DNA from: CALLCD01 sp039817885
GTDB taxonomy: Bacteria; Pseudomonadota; Alphaproteobacteria; Caulobacterales; Hyphomonadaceae
Assembly (NCBI GenBank): GCA_039817885.1
Contig: JBCBUY010000001.1
Coordinates: forward strand, 33,605 to 97,604
Direction of reading: 5' to 3'
Length of the DNA stretch: 64,000 nt
Every line of letters starts with the position of its first letter. Positions within the stretch are counted from its first letter, which is position 1. Positions 1-8,575 of the stretch are shown here, one piece after another. The notes beneath the pieces are model-generated. The model was not told where the DNA came from. It was given only the letters and a program-made list of their open reading frames with translations, and did no database searches. Position numbers and translations under genes: made by a program.

Positions 1-752
1 GCGAGCTGTCCCTCAAGCCCCTCGACATAGACACACCCAAGACCTGTCTCGGACATGATTTCCAAGGCATCTGTAAGCGAGGTGCCCATCGCGACTTTCG
101 GGGCGCGTCGTGTGTGATCCATAAGGTCCCCAACGGTTCTCAAGCGCGCCCCAAGCTGTCCGCCCGGATGAAACCTCTTGAAATCCGCCGCGGTAAAACC
201 GCGTCGCTCCAACAACGCAACGGCGACGGCATCTCCGAGCGCCATCATAAGGGTGGTCGATGTGGTCGGTGCCCGTGTCGCCTCACAGGCCTCCTCAACA
301 TCTGGCAAGACGAGCGCATAGCTGGCACGTCTGGCCAGCGTGCTGCCAGCAACCCCGGTCATCGCGATAAGCACAAGGCCTTCAGCTTCAGCATGGGCCA
401 CAAGATCGCCGAGTTCACCGGTCTCACCCGATCGCGATAATGCAAGAACGATATCACCGGGCTTGACCATGCCGAGATCACCATGGCTCGCCTCTCCCGG
501 ATGAACATAAATGGCAGGTGTGCCAGTCGACGCCAGCGTCGCCGCGATTTTGCGCGCCACATGGCCGGACTTTCCCATACCGGACACGATGACACGCCCC
601 TGCACATGAAGAAGCGCCTCAACCGCCGCAACAAAGCGCTCGTCCAAACTGGCCGACAATATCGTGAGTGCATCGGATTCCTCCGAAATGACCCGCCGTC
701 CAGCACGGAGTATCTCGTCCGCCTCGCCCATGACTTCGCTTTTGAACGCCAT
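1..752 (-). CDS. kdsD: Arabinose-5-phosphate isomerase, KdsD/KpsF family (3' end cut by window)
   Basis: Interconverts D-ribulose 5-phosphate and D-arabinose 5-phosphate, the entry step to Kdo for LPS or capsule; cytoplasmic. Reading from the ATG at 752, a SIS sugar-isomerase domain (about residues 35-165) carries SGMGKSGHVARK, HPGEASHGDLGM and LSRSGETGEL. The family linker GFTAADFKRFHPGGQLGARL follows, and then the first CBS domain (MSETGLGCVYVEG), which runs off the left edge. About 250 of the usual 320-330 residues are present. The start lies two bases after the stop of the upstream gene, so the two are co-transcribed. The truncation is only the window boundary. Confidence 0.9.
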   Translation of the reverse strand, partial: MAFKSEVMGEADEILRAGRRVISEESDALTILSASLDERFVAAVEALLHVQGRVIVSGMGKSGHVARKIAATLASTGTPAIYVHPGEASHGDLGMVKPGDIVLALSRSGETGELGDLVAHAEAEGLVLIAMTGVAGSTLARRASYALVLPDVEEACEATRAPTTSTTLMMALGDAVAVALLERRGFTAADFKRFHPGGQLGARLRTVGDLMDHTRRAPKVAMGTSLTDALEIMSETGLGCVYVEGLEGQL

Positions 753-754
753 CC

Positions 755-1354
755 TTATCGCGCCGCCTGTCGCCACAAAGAGAGATTTACCAAGGTCAGG
801 CTCTCGATTTCAATACTCGCCCCACCGGATCCAATAACAGGCCGGATCCCGATGAAGTCAAACCCCTGATTGAACTCCGCGACCGGTACGTTGAAATTGA
901 AGGCAAAATTGGAGAATTGCTCAGTGAGTTCAAATCTCTGCCAGCGGGTGCGCCCCTCGGGCCCAGCCATATAGGCCACTTCCAACGCGTCGGCGCCATC
1001 GACACCTGGCGACCGCGCCCTCACATTCACCCGAACCTGACGGCCGGAAAAAGCGGTTTCGAGATCTGGAGCCAGTCTGAAATGCGGGCCTGCATCAGGT
1101 GATCCGGGAAATTCCTCGCCCGTCGCGCGGATCAGAAGTGTGGTTCGGGTCTCCGACCCGCTGAGATATCGAACGGCGTCTTCACCCGCATCAAACCGAT
1201 AGAGATCATCGCCATCAACCCGGATAATACGATAATCTGTATCGGCACCACTGACCGAGCCTGTCGGCAGATTGTTCCCAGGGGTCCGCAACGCCAGTCC
1301 AACGAGCATGACCGCTAGGCAGATAACCAATGGGAAAAATATGTAGTCTTTCAA
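755..1354 (-). CDS. Membrane-anchored protein of unknown function
   Basis: I do not recognise this 199-residue protein. Residues about 5-23 (FPLVICLAVMLVGLAL) form one N-terminal membrane segment or uncleaved signal. The rest is a soluble, probably periplasmic, beta-rich domain resembling a carbohydrate-binding jelly roll (FRLAPDLETAFSGRQVRV, FNVPVAEFNQGFDFIGIRP), but that is an impression. The start codon is TTG at 1354 with only a weak AAGG upstream; no nearby ATG fits. It is directly followed, two bases on, by the KdsD-type isomerase, so an envelope-polysaccharide role is plausible. Function is not established. Confidence 0.6.
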   Translation of the reverse strand: MKDYIFFPLVICLAVMLVGLALRTPGNNLPTGSVSGADTDYRIIRVDGDDLYRFDAGEDAVRYLSGSETRTTLLIRATGEEFPGSPDAGPHFRLAPDLETAFSGRQVRVNVRARSPGVDGADALEVAYMAGPEGRTRWQRFELTEQFSNFAFNFNVPVAEFNQGFDFIGIRPVIGSGGASIEIESLTLVNLSLWRQAAR

Positions 1355-1451
1355 TCGCTATGGGCCTTGATTCGTCTTCTGCGGGTCAAGAGGCTTTCAA
1401 TTTATCTAGCGCCTGTTAGCAGGGGATTGAAGACTTGAGGCCAGTTGTCAA

Positions 1452-2588
1452 TTGGGGGAACATTTGAATATCCACTCAGCCCTGCAAAGGCGCGCTCGCG
1501 AAGCGAAGAGCTGGCTATTCGAAGCGAGCTTCCCCCTATGGAGCCGCGAAGGGGTCGCAGGGTCCACCTTTGCAGAAGCACTCGATTTCGGACATTCGCA
1601 ATTGGACGCGGACACCAGCCGGGTACGCGTGCAAGCCCGCCAGACCTATGTGTTCGCCACAGCTGCTGCGCGCGGATGGCAACCGGAGGAGGCCCGCGAC
1701 CTGATCGAGCTTGGTCTTGACGCCCTGCGCAAGCACTGCCGCCGCCCCGATGGCTTGTTCGGACGCAGGCTCTACGTTGACGGGCGAGGCCTGGCCGATG
1801 ACACCGCAGATCTCTACGATACCGCTTTCGCGCTTTTGGCGTTTGCGACATCAGCAAGGATTGAGGGCGAAATGCCGATCCTGATTGCGCTACCGCAGGC
1901 GATCAAGTCGGAGCTTTCACACCCCGCGGGCGGGTTCCGCGAGTCGCTTCCGCCCCCCGAGTTTCGTCTTCAGAACCCTCATATGCATCTCTTCGAGGCC
2001 TTGTTGGCACTAAACAAAGTCAGGGCACATCAAGAGCACCAGGAGATGACAGACCACGTGCTTGGTTTATGCCGCGACCATTTCATCGATAGCAAGACCG
2101 GCACGCTTGGCGAACGGTTCCATCAGAATTGGTCCACCCCGAGCAGCGACGCAGGAGACCTGGTCGAGCCCGGCCATCACTTCGAATGGGTTTGGCTGCT
2201 CGACCAATACGCCAAGATGAAGCACGAGCCTCGCCCTCCTGAAGCGCAGCGCCTCTATGAGTTTGGACTCTCCACGCTTGATGCGGAAGGCCGGGCGGTT
2301 CAGGAGGTTACGCGCAAGGGCGCGCCCCATGACAAGTCACGGCGAACCTGGCCCCAAACGGAAGCTTTGAAAGCACATCTCGCCATGTGGCAGAGCGGTG
2401 ACGACACTGCCGGCCAGCACGCCATCGATAGTTTTGACATCCTCATGGATGAGTATCTGACCCCTGAGGGCGGCTGGGTCGACCATTATTCTGCAAATGG
2501 AGATGTTCTCGCTCAGAACATTCCAGCCTCTACGCTCTACCATATTGTGTTGGCATTCGATTATCTGATGGACGTGGCCGAGGCTTGA
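1452..2588 (+). CDS. AGE-family (N-acylglucosamine 2-epimerase / mannose-6-phosphate isomerase-like) enzyme
   Basis: This is an (alpha/alpha)6-barrel sugar epimerase/isomerase of about 378 residues, the normal family length. Family signatures run in order: RVRVQARQTYVFA near residue 60, NPHMHLFEALLAL near 175, VEPGHHFEWVWLL near 240, RRTWPQTEALKAHLA near 300 and PASTLYHIVLAFDYL at the C-terminus. The His and Glu residues in these are the expected active-site positions. The substrate cannot be read from sequence: mannose 6-phosphate isomerisation would fit the manC gene at 49.5-50.6 kb. There is no ATG at the N-terminus; TTG at 1452 or 1464 is used, and GGGGGAA at 1454-1460 is the likely ribosome-binding site for the latter. 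First gene of a forward operon. Confidence 0.85.
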   Translation: MGEHLNIHSALQRRAREAKSWLFEASFPLWSREGVAGSTFAEALDFGHSQLDADTSRVRVQARQTYVFATAAARGWQPEEARDLIELGLDALRKHCRRPDGLFGRRLYVDGRGLADDTADLYDTAFALLAFATSARIEGEMPILIALPQAIKSELSHPAGGFRESLPPPEFRLQNPHMHLFEALLALNKVRAHQEHQEMTDHVLGLCRDHFIDSKTGTLGERFHQNWSTPSSDAGDLVEPGHHFEWVWLLDQYAKMKHEPRPPEAQRLYEFGLSTLDAEGRAVQEVTRKGAPHDKSRRTWPQTEALKAHLAMWQSGDDTAGQHAIDSFDILMDEYLTPEGGWVDHYSANGDVLAQNIPASTLYHIVLAFDYLMDVAEA

Positions 2589-2652
2589 TCTTCGCCGAGG
2601 GCCGGTCCACAAGCCGGTCGATCGCATTGCAGAAGATTTAAGGGATCGCCCT

Positions 2653-3366
2653 ATGCCGACACTCGCGCTTCTTCGCCACGGGCAAAGTCAATGGAACCTT
2701 GAAAACCGGTTCACCGGGTGGTGGGACGTTGATTTGACCGACAAGGGAGAGGTCGAAGCGCAAAGCGCCGGCGCTCTTCTAAAGGAAAGCGGAACGGAAT
2801 TCGATGCCGCATTTGTCAGCGTCCAGACAAGGGCCATCCGCACCCTGTGGATGGCCCTGCACGCTATGGACCGGTGTTGGCTGCCCGTTACCCGGAACTG
2901 GCATTTGAATGAACGCCACTATGGCGGCTTGACGGGCCTGGACAAGGCAGAAACGGCCGCAAAGCATGGCGATGACCAGGTTCATATCTGGCGGCGCTCC
3001 TATGACACCCCGCCGCCGCCCATAGAACAGGGATCGGAGTATGATCCCTCGGTCGACCCCCGCTATCACGGGCTGAATGTGCCGATGACGGAAAGTCTGA
3101 AACTGACGCTCGACCGGGTCCTGCCATATTGGAAGGCCGAGATAGAGCCAGAACTGCGCGCCGGTAAAAACCTTCTTATCGCCGCGCATGGCAACTCGCT
3201 CCGCGCACTGGTGAAGCACCTGTTTCTGGTTCCAGACGACACCATCACCGGCGTCGAAATTCCAACGGGAAATCCCCTGCTTATTGAGTTGAATGAGCAC
3301 ATGGCCCCCAGCGCGGCGAGGTATCTTGATCACGATCGCGCACGCGAACTGCCCGAACTGCCATAG
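2653..3366 (+). CDS. gpmA: 2,3-bisphosphoglycerate-dependent phosphoglycerate mutase
   Basis: Interconverts 3- and 2-phosphoglycerate in glycolysis and gluconeogenesis. The histidine-phosphatase signature LLRHGQSQWN opens the protein and holds the phosphohistidine near residue 9. NRFTGWWDVDLT, TRAIRT, the catalytic-acid region LNERHYGGLTGLDKAE and the second histidine in AAHGNSLRALVKHLF follow in the dPGM order. Length 237 is typical. One stretch (SVQTRAIRTLWMALHAMDR) differs slightly from the common SxLxRAIxT form. It lies 64 bases after the AGE gene and 9 before purU. Confidence 0.95.
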   Translation: MPTLALLRHGQSQWNLENRFTGWWDVDLTDKGEVEAQSAGALLKESGTEFDAAFVSVQTRAIRTLWMALHAMDRCWLPVTRNWHLNERHYGGLTGLDKAETAAKHGDDQVHIWRRSYDTPPPPIEQGSEYDPSVDPRYHGLNVPMTESLKLTLDRVLPYWKAEIEPELRAGKNLLIAAHGNSLRALVKHLFLVPDDTITGVEIPTGNPLLIELNEHMAPSAARYLDHDRARELPELP

Positions 3367-3375
3367 CCCTGACAA

Positions 3376-4233
3376 ATGAAGACCGAGAACCAGATCCTGA
3401 GATGTGTTGCGCCGGATGCGATTGGTATCATGGCAGCGGTCACCGGCTTTATCGCCGAACAGGGGCTCAACATTGTCGAGAGTCATGATTTCGGAGACGA
3501 GGGCTCGAGGCAATTCTTCATCCGAGCGGAAGTCTCGAGCGGAACGACCAAGATGGATGCCGACCGCTTCAAAGCCAACTTTGACCCCATCGCACGCGCG
3601 CTCTCCATGGATTGGTCGCTTCAATCAAAGGCGTACAGGCCGAGAGTATTGATCCTCGTCTCCAAAGCGGACCATTGTTTGAACGATCTCCTCTACCGGC
3701 ATATGCGAGGCCGGCTGGCAATCGAGGTTGCAGCCATCGTTTCAAATCACAGGGATGCCAAATGGCATGCCGATCGTCACGATCTCCCCTTCGTCCACAT
3801 CCCCGTGACGCCGAACAGCAAACCCGACGCCGAGGCCCGGTTGCGAGAGGTAATCGCCGACAAGCAAACGGACTTCGTGGTGCTTGCCCGCTACATGCAA
3901 GTCCTGTCGGATGGATTGAGCCGGGATCTTTCGGGGCGGTGCATCAACATTCACCATTCCTTCCTGCCGAGCTTCAAGGGCGCAAAGCCCTATCACCAGG
4001 CCCATGCGCGCGGCGTCAAACTGATCGGTGCTTCGGCACACTATGTGACAGCGGACCTGGATGAGGGCCCGATTATCACCCAAGATGTGGCACCGGTGGA
4101 TCATCGCGCAACGCCGAAAAAGATGATTGCGCTTGGCCGGGACATCGAGGCGCGGACCCTCGCACGGGCCGTCGCCGCCCACGCCGAGGGGCGGATCTTC
4201 CTGAACGGACAAAGAACGGTGGTATTCGAATGA
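3376..4233 (+). CDS. purU: Formyltetrahydrofolate deformylase
   Basis: Hydrolyses 10-formyl-THF to formate and THF, balancing one-carbon pools; cytoplasmic. The N-terminal ACT domain (about 1-80: APDAIGIMAAVTGFIAEQG, FFIRAEV) precedes a formyltransferase domain (about 90-285). The catalytic triad region is visible: Asn191 and the following histidine in NIHHSFLPSFKGAKPYHQA, and the aspartate in DEGPIITQDV near residue 229. Length 285 is standard. The last four bases overlap the next start (ATGA), indicating translational coupling with the deaminase. Confidence 0.95.
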   Translation: MKTENQILRCVAPDAIGIMAAVTGFIAEQGLNIVESHDFGDEGSRQFFIRAEVSSGTTKMDADRFKANFDPIARALSMDWSLQSKAYRPRVLILVSKADHCLNDLLYRHMRGRLAIEVAAIVSNHRDAKWHADRHDLPFVHIPVTPNSKPDAEARLREVIADKQTDFVVLARYMQVLSDGLSRDLSGRCINIHHSFLPSFKGAKPYHQAHARGVKLIGASAHYVTADLDEGPIITQDVAPVDHRATPKKMIALGRDIEARTLARAVAAHAEGRIFLNGQRTVVFE

Positions 4234-4673
4234 CACCCGAAGAGGACCGCATATATATGGCGCGCGCCATAGCCCTTGCACATATGCAAGCCGGCCGAAC
4301 CGGTCATAATCCGGCCGTCGGGTGCGTCATCATTGATGCCACAGGCGCAAAAATCTCCGAGGGAGCCACGGGGGATGGCGGAAAAGACCACGCCGAAGCG
4401 CTCGCTTTGTTGTCCTTGGACCGGGGTGCAGCAAGCGGCGGAACGGTTTATGTGACACTGGAACCTTGCCGCGAGCGATCTGCCGGTGGGACATCGTGTT
4501 CAGAATTGTTGCTGGAGGCCGGTATTGACCGCCTCGTCTGCGCCATCGCCGACGCGCATCCAAACGGTGCGGGTGGCTTTGACCGGCTGCGAGAAGCAGG
4601 CGTCACTGTCGAGGTCGGGCTTATGGCGACTGAAGCCGAAATGATGTACCGGGACTTCTTCGCCAGCACTTGA
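4230..4673 (+). CDS. RibD-like zinc deaminase, deaminase domain only
   Basis: A cytidine/deoxycytidylate-deaminase-fold protein resembling the N-terminal half of riboflavin enzyme RibD. The signatures are AGRTGHNPAVGCVII near residue 22, the zinc ligand and proton shuttle HAE at 54-56, and cysteines 80 and 90 after VTLEPC. RibD usually has eight residues between the two cysteines; here there are nine (RERSAGGTS). The reductase half is missing, as the protein stops at 147. It may deaminate the riboflavin intermediate with a separate reductase, or act on another nucleotide or base. It is translationally coupled to purU. Confidence 0.7.
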   Translation: MTPEEDRIYMARAIALAHMQAGRTGHNPAVGCVIIDATGAKISEGATGDGGKDHAEALALLSLDRGAASGGTVYVTLEPCRERSAGGTSCSELLLEAGIDRLVCAIADAHPNGAGGFDRLREAGVTVEVGLMATEAEMMYRDFFAST

Positions 4674-4685
4674 GCCCGCTGCCCC

Positions 4686-5885
4686 CTATGAAGACGGCGT
4701 GGCCTTTGATGATGACCATCGCGACGCGAGGACTTTGCCATAAGCGTTCAATGGTGTCTCAAGATAGCGGTAATTCAGGTGCGCGAAAACGGTCATGAGG
4801 GCGATTGAAATAATAAGCGTCGTGAGACGACCAACGCCGAGGCTAGCATCATAAATGCCAAGGCGAGTAACGATTTCGATCGTAAGGTAAATGGATGGAA
4901 AATGGCATAAATACAGGGCGTAGGAGCGCGCACCGATCCACTTGAACACTCTCTGCAGTCTTCCCTCAGCCATGACATAACTCCGATCAAAGCTGGCCAA
5001 AAAGACGATCGCCATGCCAAAGCAAGCAACCAAATTGCTGCCACGGGAAGCAGATGTTCCAAACAACTCCATAAAGGCCGGAGAACTCGCTCCGAGCATC
5101 AACGCCATCAAAAGGCTGAGCGCGAACCAACGAACGCTCCTGAACCTCATAATCCGAGGCTCGAGAAACTGATAAAAGGCAGATGTCTGAGCAATTGCCA
5201 ACAAGACCCCGAAAGCTAATCCTTCGGACCGAAACAATATCTGCAAAAAATTCCGCTCCACCAAGAACTGCAGTGCAATGATGGCAGACAATGCCGCAGC
5301 CAAGGGTATCTTCTTTCGAAAGAAAAGAACCGCGATAGGCAGAACAAAATAGAATTGTTCTTCGAGCGACAGGCTCCAATATATGGCACCGGCACCCATC
5401 TCCCCCCAATTTGTTGCGAGGCGATAATTGGCAAAGTGCAAGACAACGCTCAGTGCCGACCACAAATTTGCTTCAACTGATCGCCAAAGAGGCAGATTCT
5501 GAAAAATTGCCGAGGCACAGACAATCACAGCCATCCAGAACCAAGCCGATGGAAATAAGCGGAACGCCCGCCTTAGCCAGAAAAGTAGAACAGTCCGGAT
5601 CTTTTCGCGCCCGCCACTGGCAAAATAGAGCGTGGGCAATAATGAGCGTCCAATAACATAACCTGAAATCACGAAGAACAAATCGACCCCAACACCTGGA
5701 CGCACCCAGTGCACGACACTTTGGGGAATAATTGGTCCAACCCATGGCATTGAGTGCAAGTGCCATATCAAGACCCACAAAATGGCAATCCCGCGCAAAA
5801 CCTGGATATCGTCGATACGATTCTGAACGAAATTGTCCGGCATGGTCATCGCACTTGTTTGCATTCGAAATAAATGATCAGACAC
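4686..5885 (-). CDS. Acyltransferase 3 (OafA/YrhL-type) membrane protein
   Basis: Integral-membrane O-acyltransferase of the family that decorates O-antigen, exopolysaccharide or peptidoglycan sugars. The opening IQVLRGIAILWVLIWH carries the hallmark arginine and catalytic histidine. GVDLFFVISGYVIGRSL and YWSLSLEEQFYFVLPIAVLFF are also diagnostic. About ten hydrophobic segments span the 399 residues. The start is uncertain: 5885 is GTG, and ATGs at 5864, 5849 and 5843 also fit, 5843 being closest to the family N-terminus. No good Shine-Dalgarno is seen. It is convergent with the deaminase and may acylate the polysaccharide made by the locus starting at 9.5 kb, which is inference. Confidence 0.88.
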   Translation of the reverse strand: MSDHLFRMQTSAMTMPDNFVQNRIDDIQVLRGIAILWVLIWHLHSMPWVGPIIPQSVVHWVRPGVGVDLFFVISGYVIGRSLLPTLYFASGGREKIRTVLLFWLRRAFRLFPSAWFWMAVIVCASAIFQNLPLWRSVEANLWSALSVVLHFANYRLATNWGEMGAGAIYWSLSLEEQFYFVLPIAVLFFRKKIPLAAALSAIIALQFLVERNFLQILFRSEGLAFGVLLAIAQTSAFYQFLEPRIMRFRSVRWFALSLLMALMLGASSPAFMELFGTSASRGSNLVACFGMAIVFLASFDRSYVMAEGRLQRVFKWIGARSYALYLCHFPSIYLTIEIVTRLGIYDASLGVGRLTTLIISIALMTVFAHLNYRYLETPLNAYGKVLASRWSSSKATPSS

Positions 5886-5944
5886 CTGTGCAAACCGAAC
5901 TCAAGCGTTCCTGGGCAAGCATCGAACAATATCACTGTCTAAGA

Positions 5945-6904
5945 TCAATCAACCCAAATCTCTGCTGCAAGATTGATACGCGCCTGCGTGCTTTCTGGGA
6001 CCGCATCCAGGGACTTGAGCCGAGCCAAAGGTTTTGAAAGCCCGCGGCGATTGGCAATTTGTACGGCGATCCCAGGACGCGCATTGAGTTCGAGCAAGGT
6101 CGGCCCGCGATCTTCATCGATGACGATATCCACACCAACATATCCAAGCGGCACAGCCGTCGCGACATTGGCCGCAAGCTCAAGAACCGCGTCCCAATTC
6201 GGCAATTGAAGACCGGTAAGATCGGTCAAGAAATCCGGATGCTGGAGGATTGTTTGATTATGCTGCACGGCATGTGTGGTTCGACCTGTCGGCAGATCGA
6301 TGCCGACCCCGACACCGCCTGTGTGCAGGTTTGCTTTCCCATCAGATTCAGAGGTCGGAAGTCGAAGCATCGCCATGACCGGAATACCGCGAAAGACGAT
6401 CACCCGAACATCTGGAACGCCCGAAAAGGCAAGCGTTTTGAAAATGGAGTGAGGATGAAGGCGCTCCTCTATGATCGCAATGTCCGACCCATCTCCTCCG
6501 AGAGAATACATCCCTGATAGAATATTATTGACGTGGAATTTAACCTCAGCCCAGGTCATGCGCTTGCCCGATGCCTTGCGAAGACCCTTCTCATCGGTGC
6601 CATCGGCAACAATAATTCCGCCGCCACCAGAGCCTCGGGCCGGCTTGATGACAAAATCGCTCACCCCTTTCAGCATGTCCGGCAATGACTTCACCTGACC
6701 GGTATAGTCGATCCGATTGATCAGTTTTGGAACGGAAACCCCGGCCTTTTGAGCCAGCGCCTTGGTGGTGAGTTTGTCGTCAACGAGCTTATAGTATCGA
6801 CGGTCATTAAACGGGGCGACATAATCTCGGTTACGCCCATTTATGCCGAGGATCCGGTTCTCACTCAGCCGCCAGGGCATGGCAATGCGGTCCAGCAAGG
6901 CCAC
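5945..6904 (-). CDS. RimK-like ATP-grasp ligase (alpha-L-glutamate ligase-related)
   Basis: An ATP-grasp enzyme of the RimK-related family found beside 7TM-transglutaminase genes; it should form an amide bond between a carboxylate and an amine, but the substrate is unknown. Visible elements: N-terminal GINGRNRDYVAPFNDRRYYK, nucleotide-binding DFVIKPARGSGGGGIIV near residue 85, VIFRGIPVMAMLRLPT analog, and Mg-binding VDIVIDEDRGPTLLELNARP near 270. Length 319 is typical. The GTG start overlaps the upstream stop by one base (TAGTG), giving tight coupling; an in-frame ATG eight codons later is an alternative. Confidence 0.88.
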   Translation of the reverse strand: MALLDRIAMPWRLSENRILGINGRNRDYVAPFNDRRYYKLVDDKLTTKALAQKAGVSVPKLINRIDYTGQVKSLPDMLKGVSDFVIKPARGSGGGGIIVADGTDEKGLRKASGKRMTWAEVKFHVNNILSGMYSLGGDGSDIAIIEERLHPHSIFKTLAFSGVPDVRVIVFRGIPVMAMLRLPTSESDGKANLHTGGVGVGIDLPTGRTTHAVQHNQTILQHPDFLTDLTGLQLPNWDAVLELAANVATAVPLGYVGVDIVIDEDRGPTLLELNARPGIAVQIANRRGLSKPLARLKSLDAVPESTQARINLAAEIWVD

Positions 6905-8490
6905 TAGGTCGCCTCCTCGCCGCCACCCGGTTTCGCACCGAACATATTGAAGCGAATATATTCAGACAGCTTGTAGCCATTATAGCTGCCCAGCAGCACG
7001 GCAAGTCCAACGATGATGAGCAGGAGCTCCGGGAACACAAAGGCGAGAAACTCGATCCGTTCATTCGATATGAGCATATAGGCGATCACGGCTGAGAGGA
7101 TGCTGCCAAGCCCCCTGATAAGCGCTTCACGTGCGCCAACCTCTTCCCACATGATCGACATACGCTCGATCGTCATGGTCAAAATAACAAGCGGGAACAA
7201 GGAGATAGAGAGGCCTATCGGTATTTGCGCGGCATTTCCAACCAACGCAATCAGAGCCATCAACAAGGTCACAATGGCCAGCACCGCCGTCAGCCGGGGG
7301 ACGAGCAGCAGATGAAGACGAGAGAAATATGCGCGCAATCCAAGCCCCGCGGCAACAAGGCCAGAAAACAGCGCAATACCGTTCCAAAGACCGATTTCAC
7401 GGAAGGACAGTGCGATCAGAACCGGCATAAATGTGCCGAAGGTGCTGAGCCCGACAACTTGGCGAAGGAAGGCGATCACAAGTGCCCCGATCGGCACAAG
7501 GAAGATGGCACGAAAGACAAGCTGGGTATCCGACGGCAGCGAAAACAGCGACGTCCAGCTCAAAAACGGCGCTTCGTTGCGGCTCGTCCACAGCGCATGC
7601 TCCAGGCGATTATTGACCACACTCCGGACACTGAAGCTGATCTCCGGATCACCGCGCGTCCCCTCGCCAGAGACCAGTGATTTGTCCCCATAGGCCAGCG
7701 GAACAAAGATATCCGCATCATCTGCACGCCCTGTTCGTGGAGACACCCTCCGCCAGCGCCCATCGAGATAGACCTCCACGGCCTGGCGCGGTGTCGCTGA
7801 CCTGGCATCATCGCGAACGGTCAACCCGACAACGCGGCGAGCCGGTATGTCAGCGGCTTGAAGAAGAGTAACAAGCCGCCGCTCCGGTTCGCGCAAATCC
7901 TGATCGGCGTCCTCGATAATGGTCTCAACGCGCTCATCACGTGTGTCGGCCAAGATCAGCGCAAGCCGGCGGACGAGACTGACATCGTCAGCAGAACTCC
8001 GCTCTGCGAGGTCGATCACATCATCCACGGCGAGCAGAAACGGCGTCGGATCGGACCTTAAGGCACGCTCGCGTAGATCTGGCGCAAACGGAGAAGACAC
8101 AGACGGACGTTCGCTGGCCGAACGAGACACATTCGTGGAATCAATCCGATAGCCACGCACCCGGTAGAACACGGTCTGATCGCCCGCAGACGATCGCTTC
8201 TCGAACAGCATCGTATCGCCGTCTTCATCATCCTGTTCGAGGACGCCAAACCCCGATGCCAGAGCATCCGTTTCGAGCACGACAAAATTGCTCGCACTGG
8301 TCGGCATGGCCGCTTCGACCGAGACAGGGCCCGTACCACCGGTGAACCGTATCCGCGCCTCGATATAATACTCCGATTGGCGGCTATCCGGCTCGATGGG
8401 GAACCCGAGTTCGACAACTTTGTAGGTGAATATCGCGCCAGCAGTCGCGAGCAACGCCAAGACGACGAAGACGACCTCCAAACGCACCAT
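6904..8490 (-). CDS. Inactive transglutaminase-like domain fused to seven TM helices
   Basis: After an N-terminal TM anchor (VVFVVLALLATAGAIFTY) comes a periplasmic region of about 300 residues with a transglutaminase-like fold (LVTLLQAADIPARRVVGLTV, EVYLDGRWRRVSPRTG). It lacks an evident catalytic Cys-His-Asp set. The C-terminal 200 residues hold about seven hydrophobic helices (RAIFLVPIGALVIAFLRQVV onward) and end in a short cytosolic tail. This is the known 7TM-transglutaminase architecture, always seen with RimK-like ligases. It may present a substrate or sense a cell-wall or peptide ligand. It sits 85 bases downstream of the protease gene and overlaps the ligase gene by one base. Confidence 0.85.
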   Translation of the reverse strand: MVRLEVVFVVLALLATAGAIFTYKVVELGFPIEPDSRQSEYYIEARIRFTGGTGPVSVEAAMPTSASNFVVLETDALASGFGVLEQDDEDGDTMLFEKRSSAGDQTVFYRVRGYRIDSTNVSRSASERPSVSSPFAPDLRERALRSDPTPFLLAVDDVIDLAERSSADDVSLVRRLALILADTRDERVETIIEDADQDLREPERRLVTLLQAADIPARRVVGLTVRDDARSATPRQAVEVYLDGRWRRVSPRTGRADDADIFVPLAYGDKSLVSGEGTRGDPEISFSVRSVVNNRLEHALWTSRNEAPFLSWTSLFSLPSDTQLVFRAIFLVPIGALVIAFLRQVVGLSTFGTFMPVLIALSFREIGLWNGIALFSGLVAAGLGLRAYFSRLHLLLVPRLTAVLAIVTLLMALIALVGNAAQIPIGLSISLFPLVILTMTIERMSIMWEEVGAREALIRGLGSILSAVIAYMLISNERIEFLAFVFPELLLIIVGLAVLLGSYNGYKLSEYIRFNMFGAKPGGGEEAT

Positions 8491-8575
8491 TTCGAACCCC
8501 TCCGACCGCCCTGGAAGCTTAATTCAGGCCAAGAGGCACTGGCCCATAAGGCGATAGGGCGTTCCTAGCGATGCT

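Noticed and set aside
2779..3624. 281-codon reverse ORF across gpmA and purU
   Set aside because: Antisense to two clearly recognised genes and bridging their junction; no ribosome-binding site or motifs.
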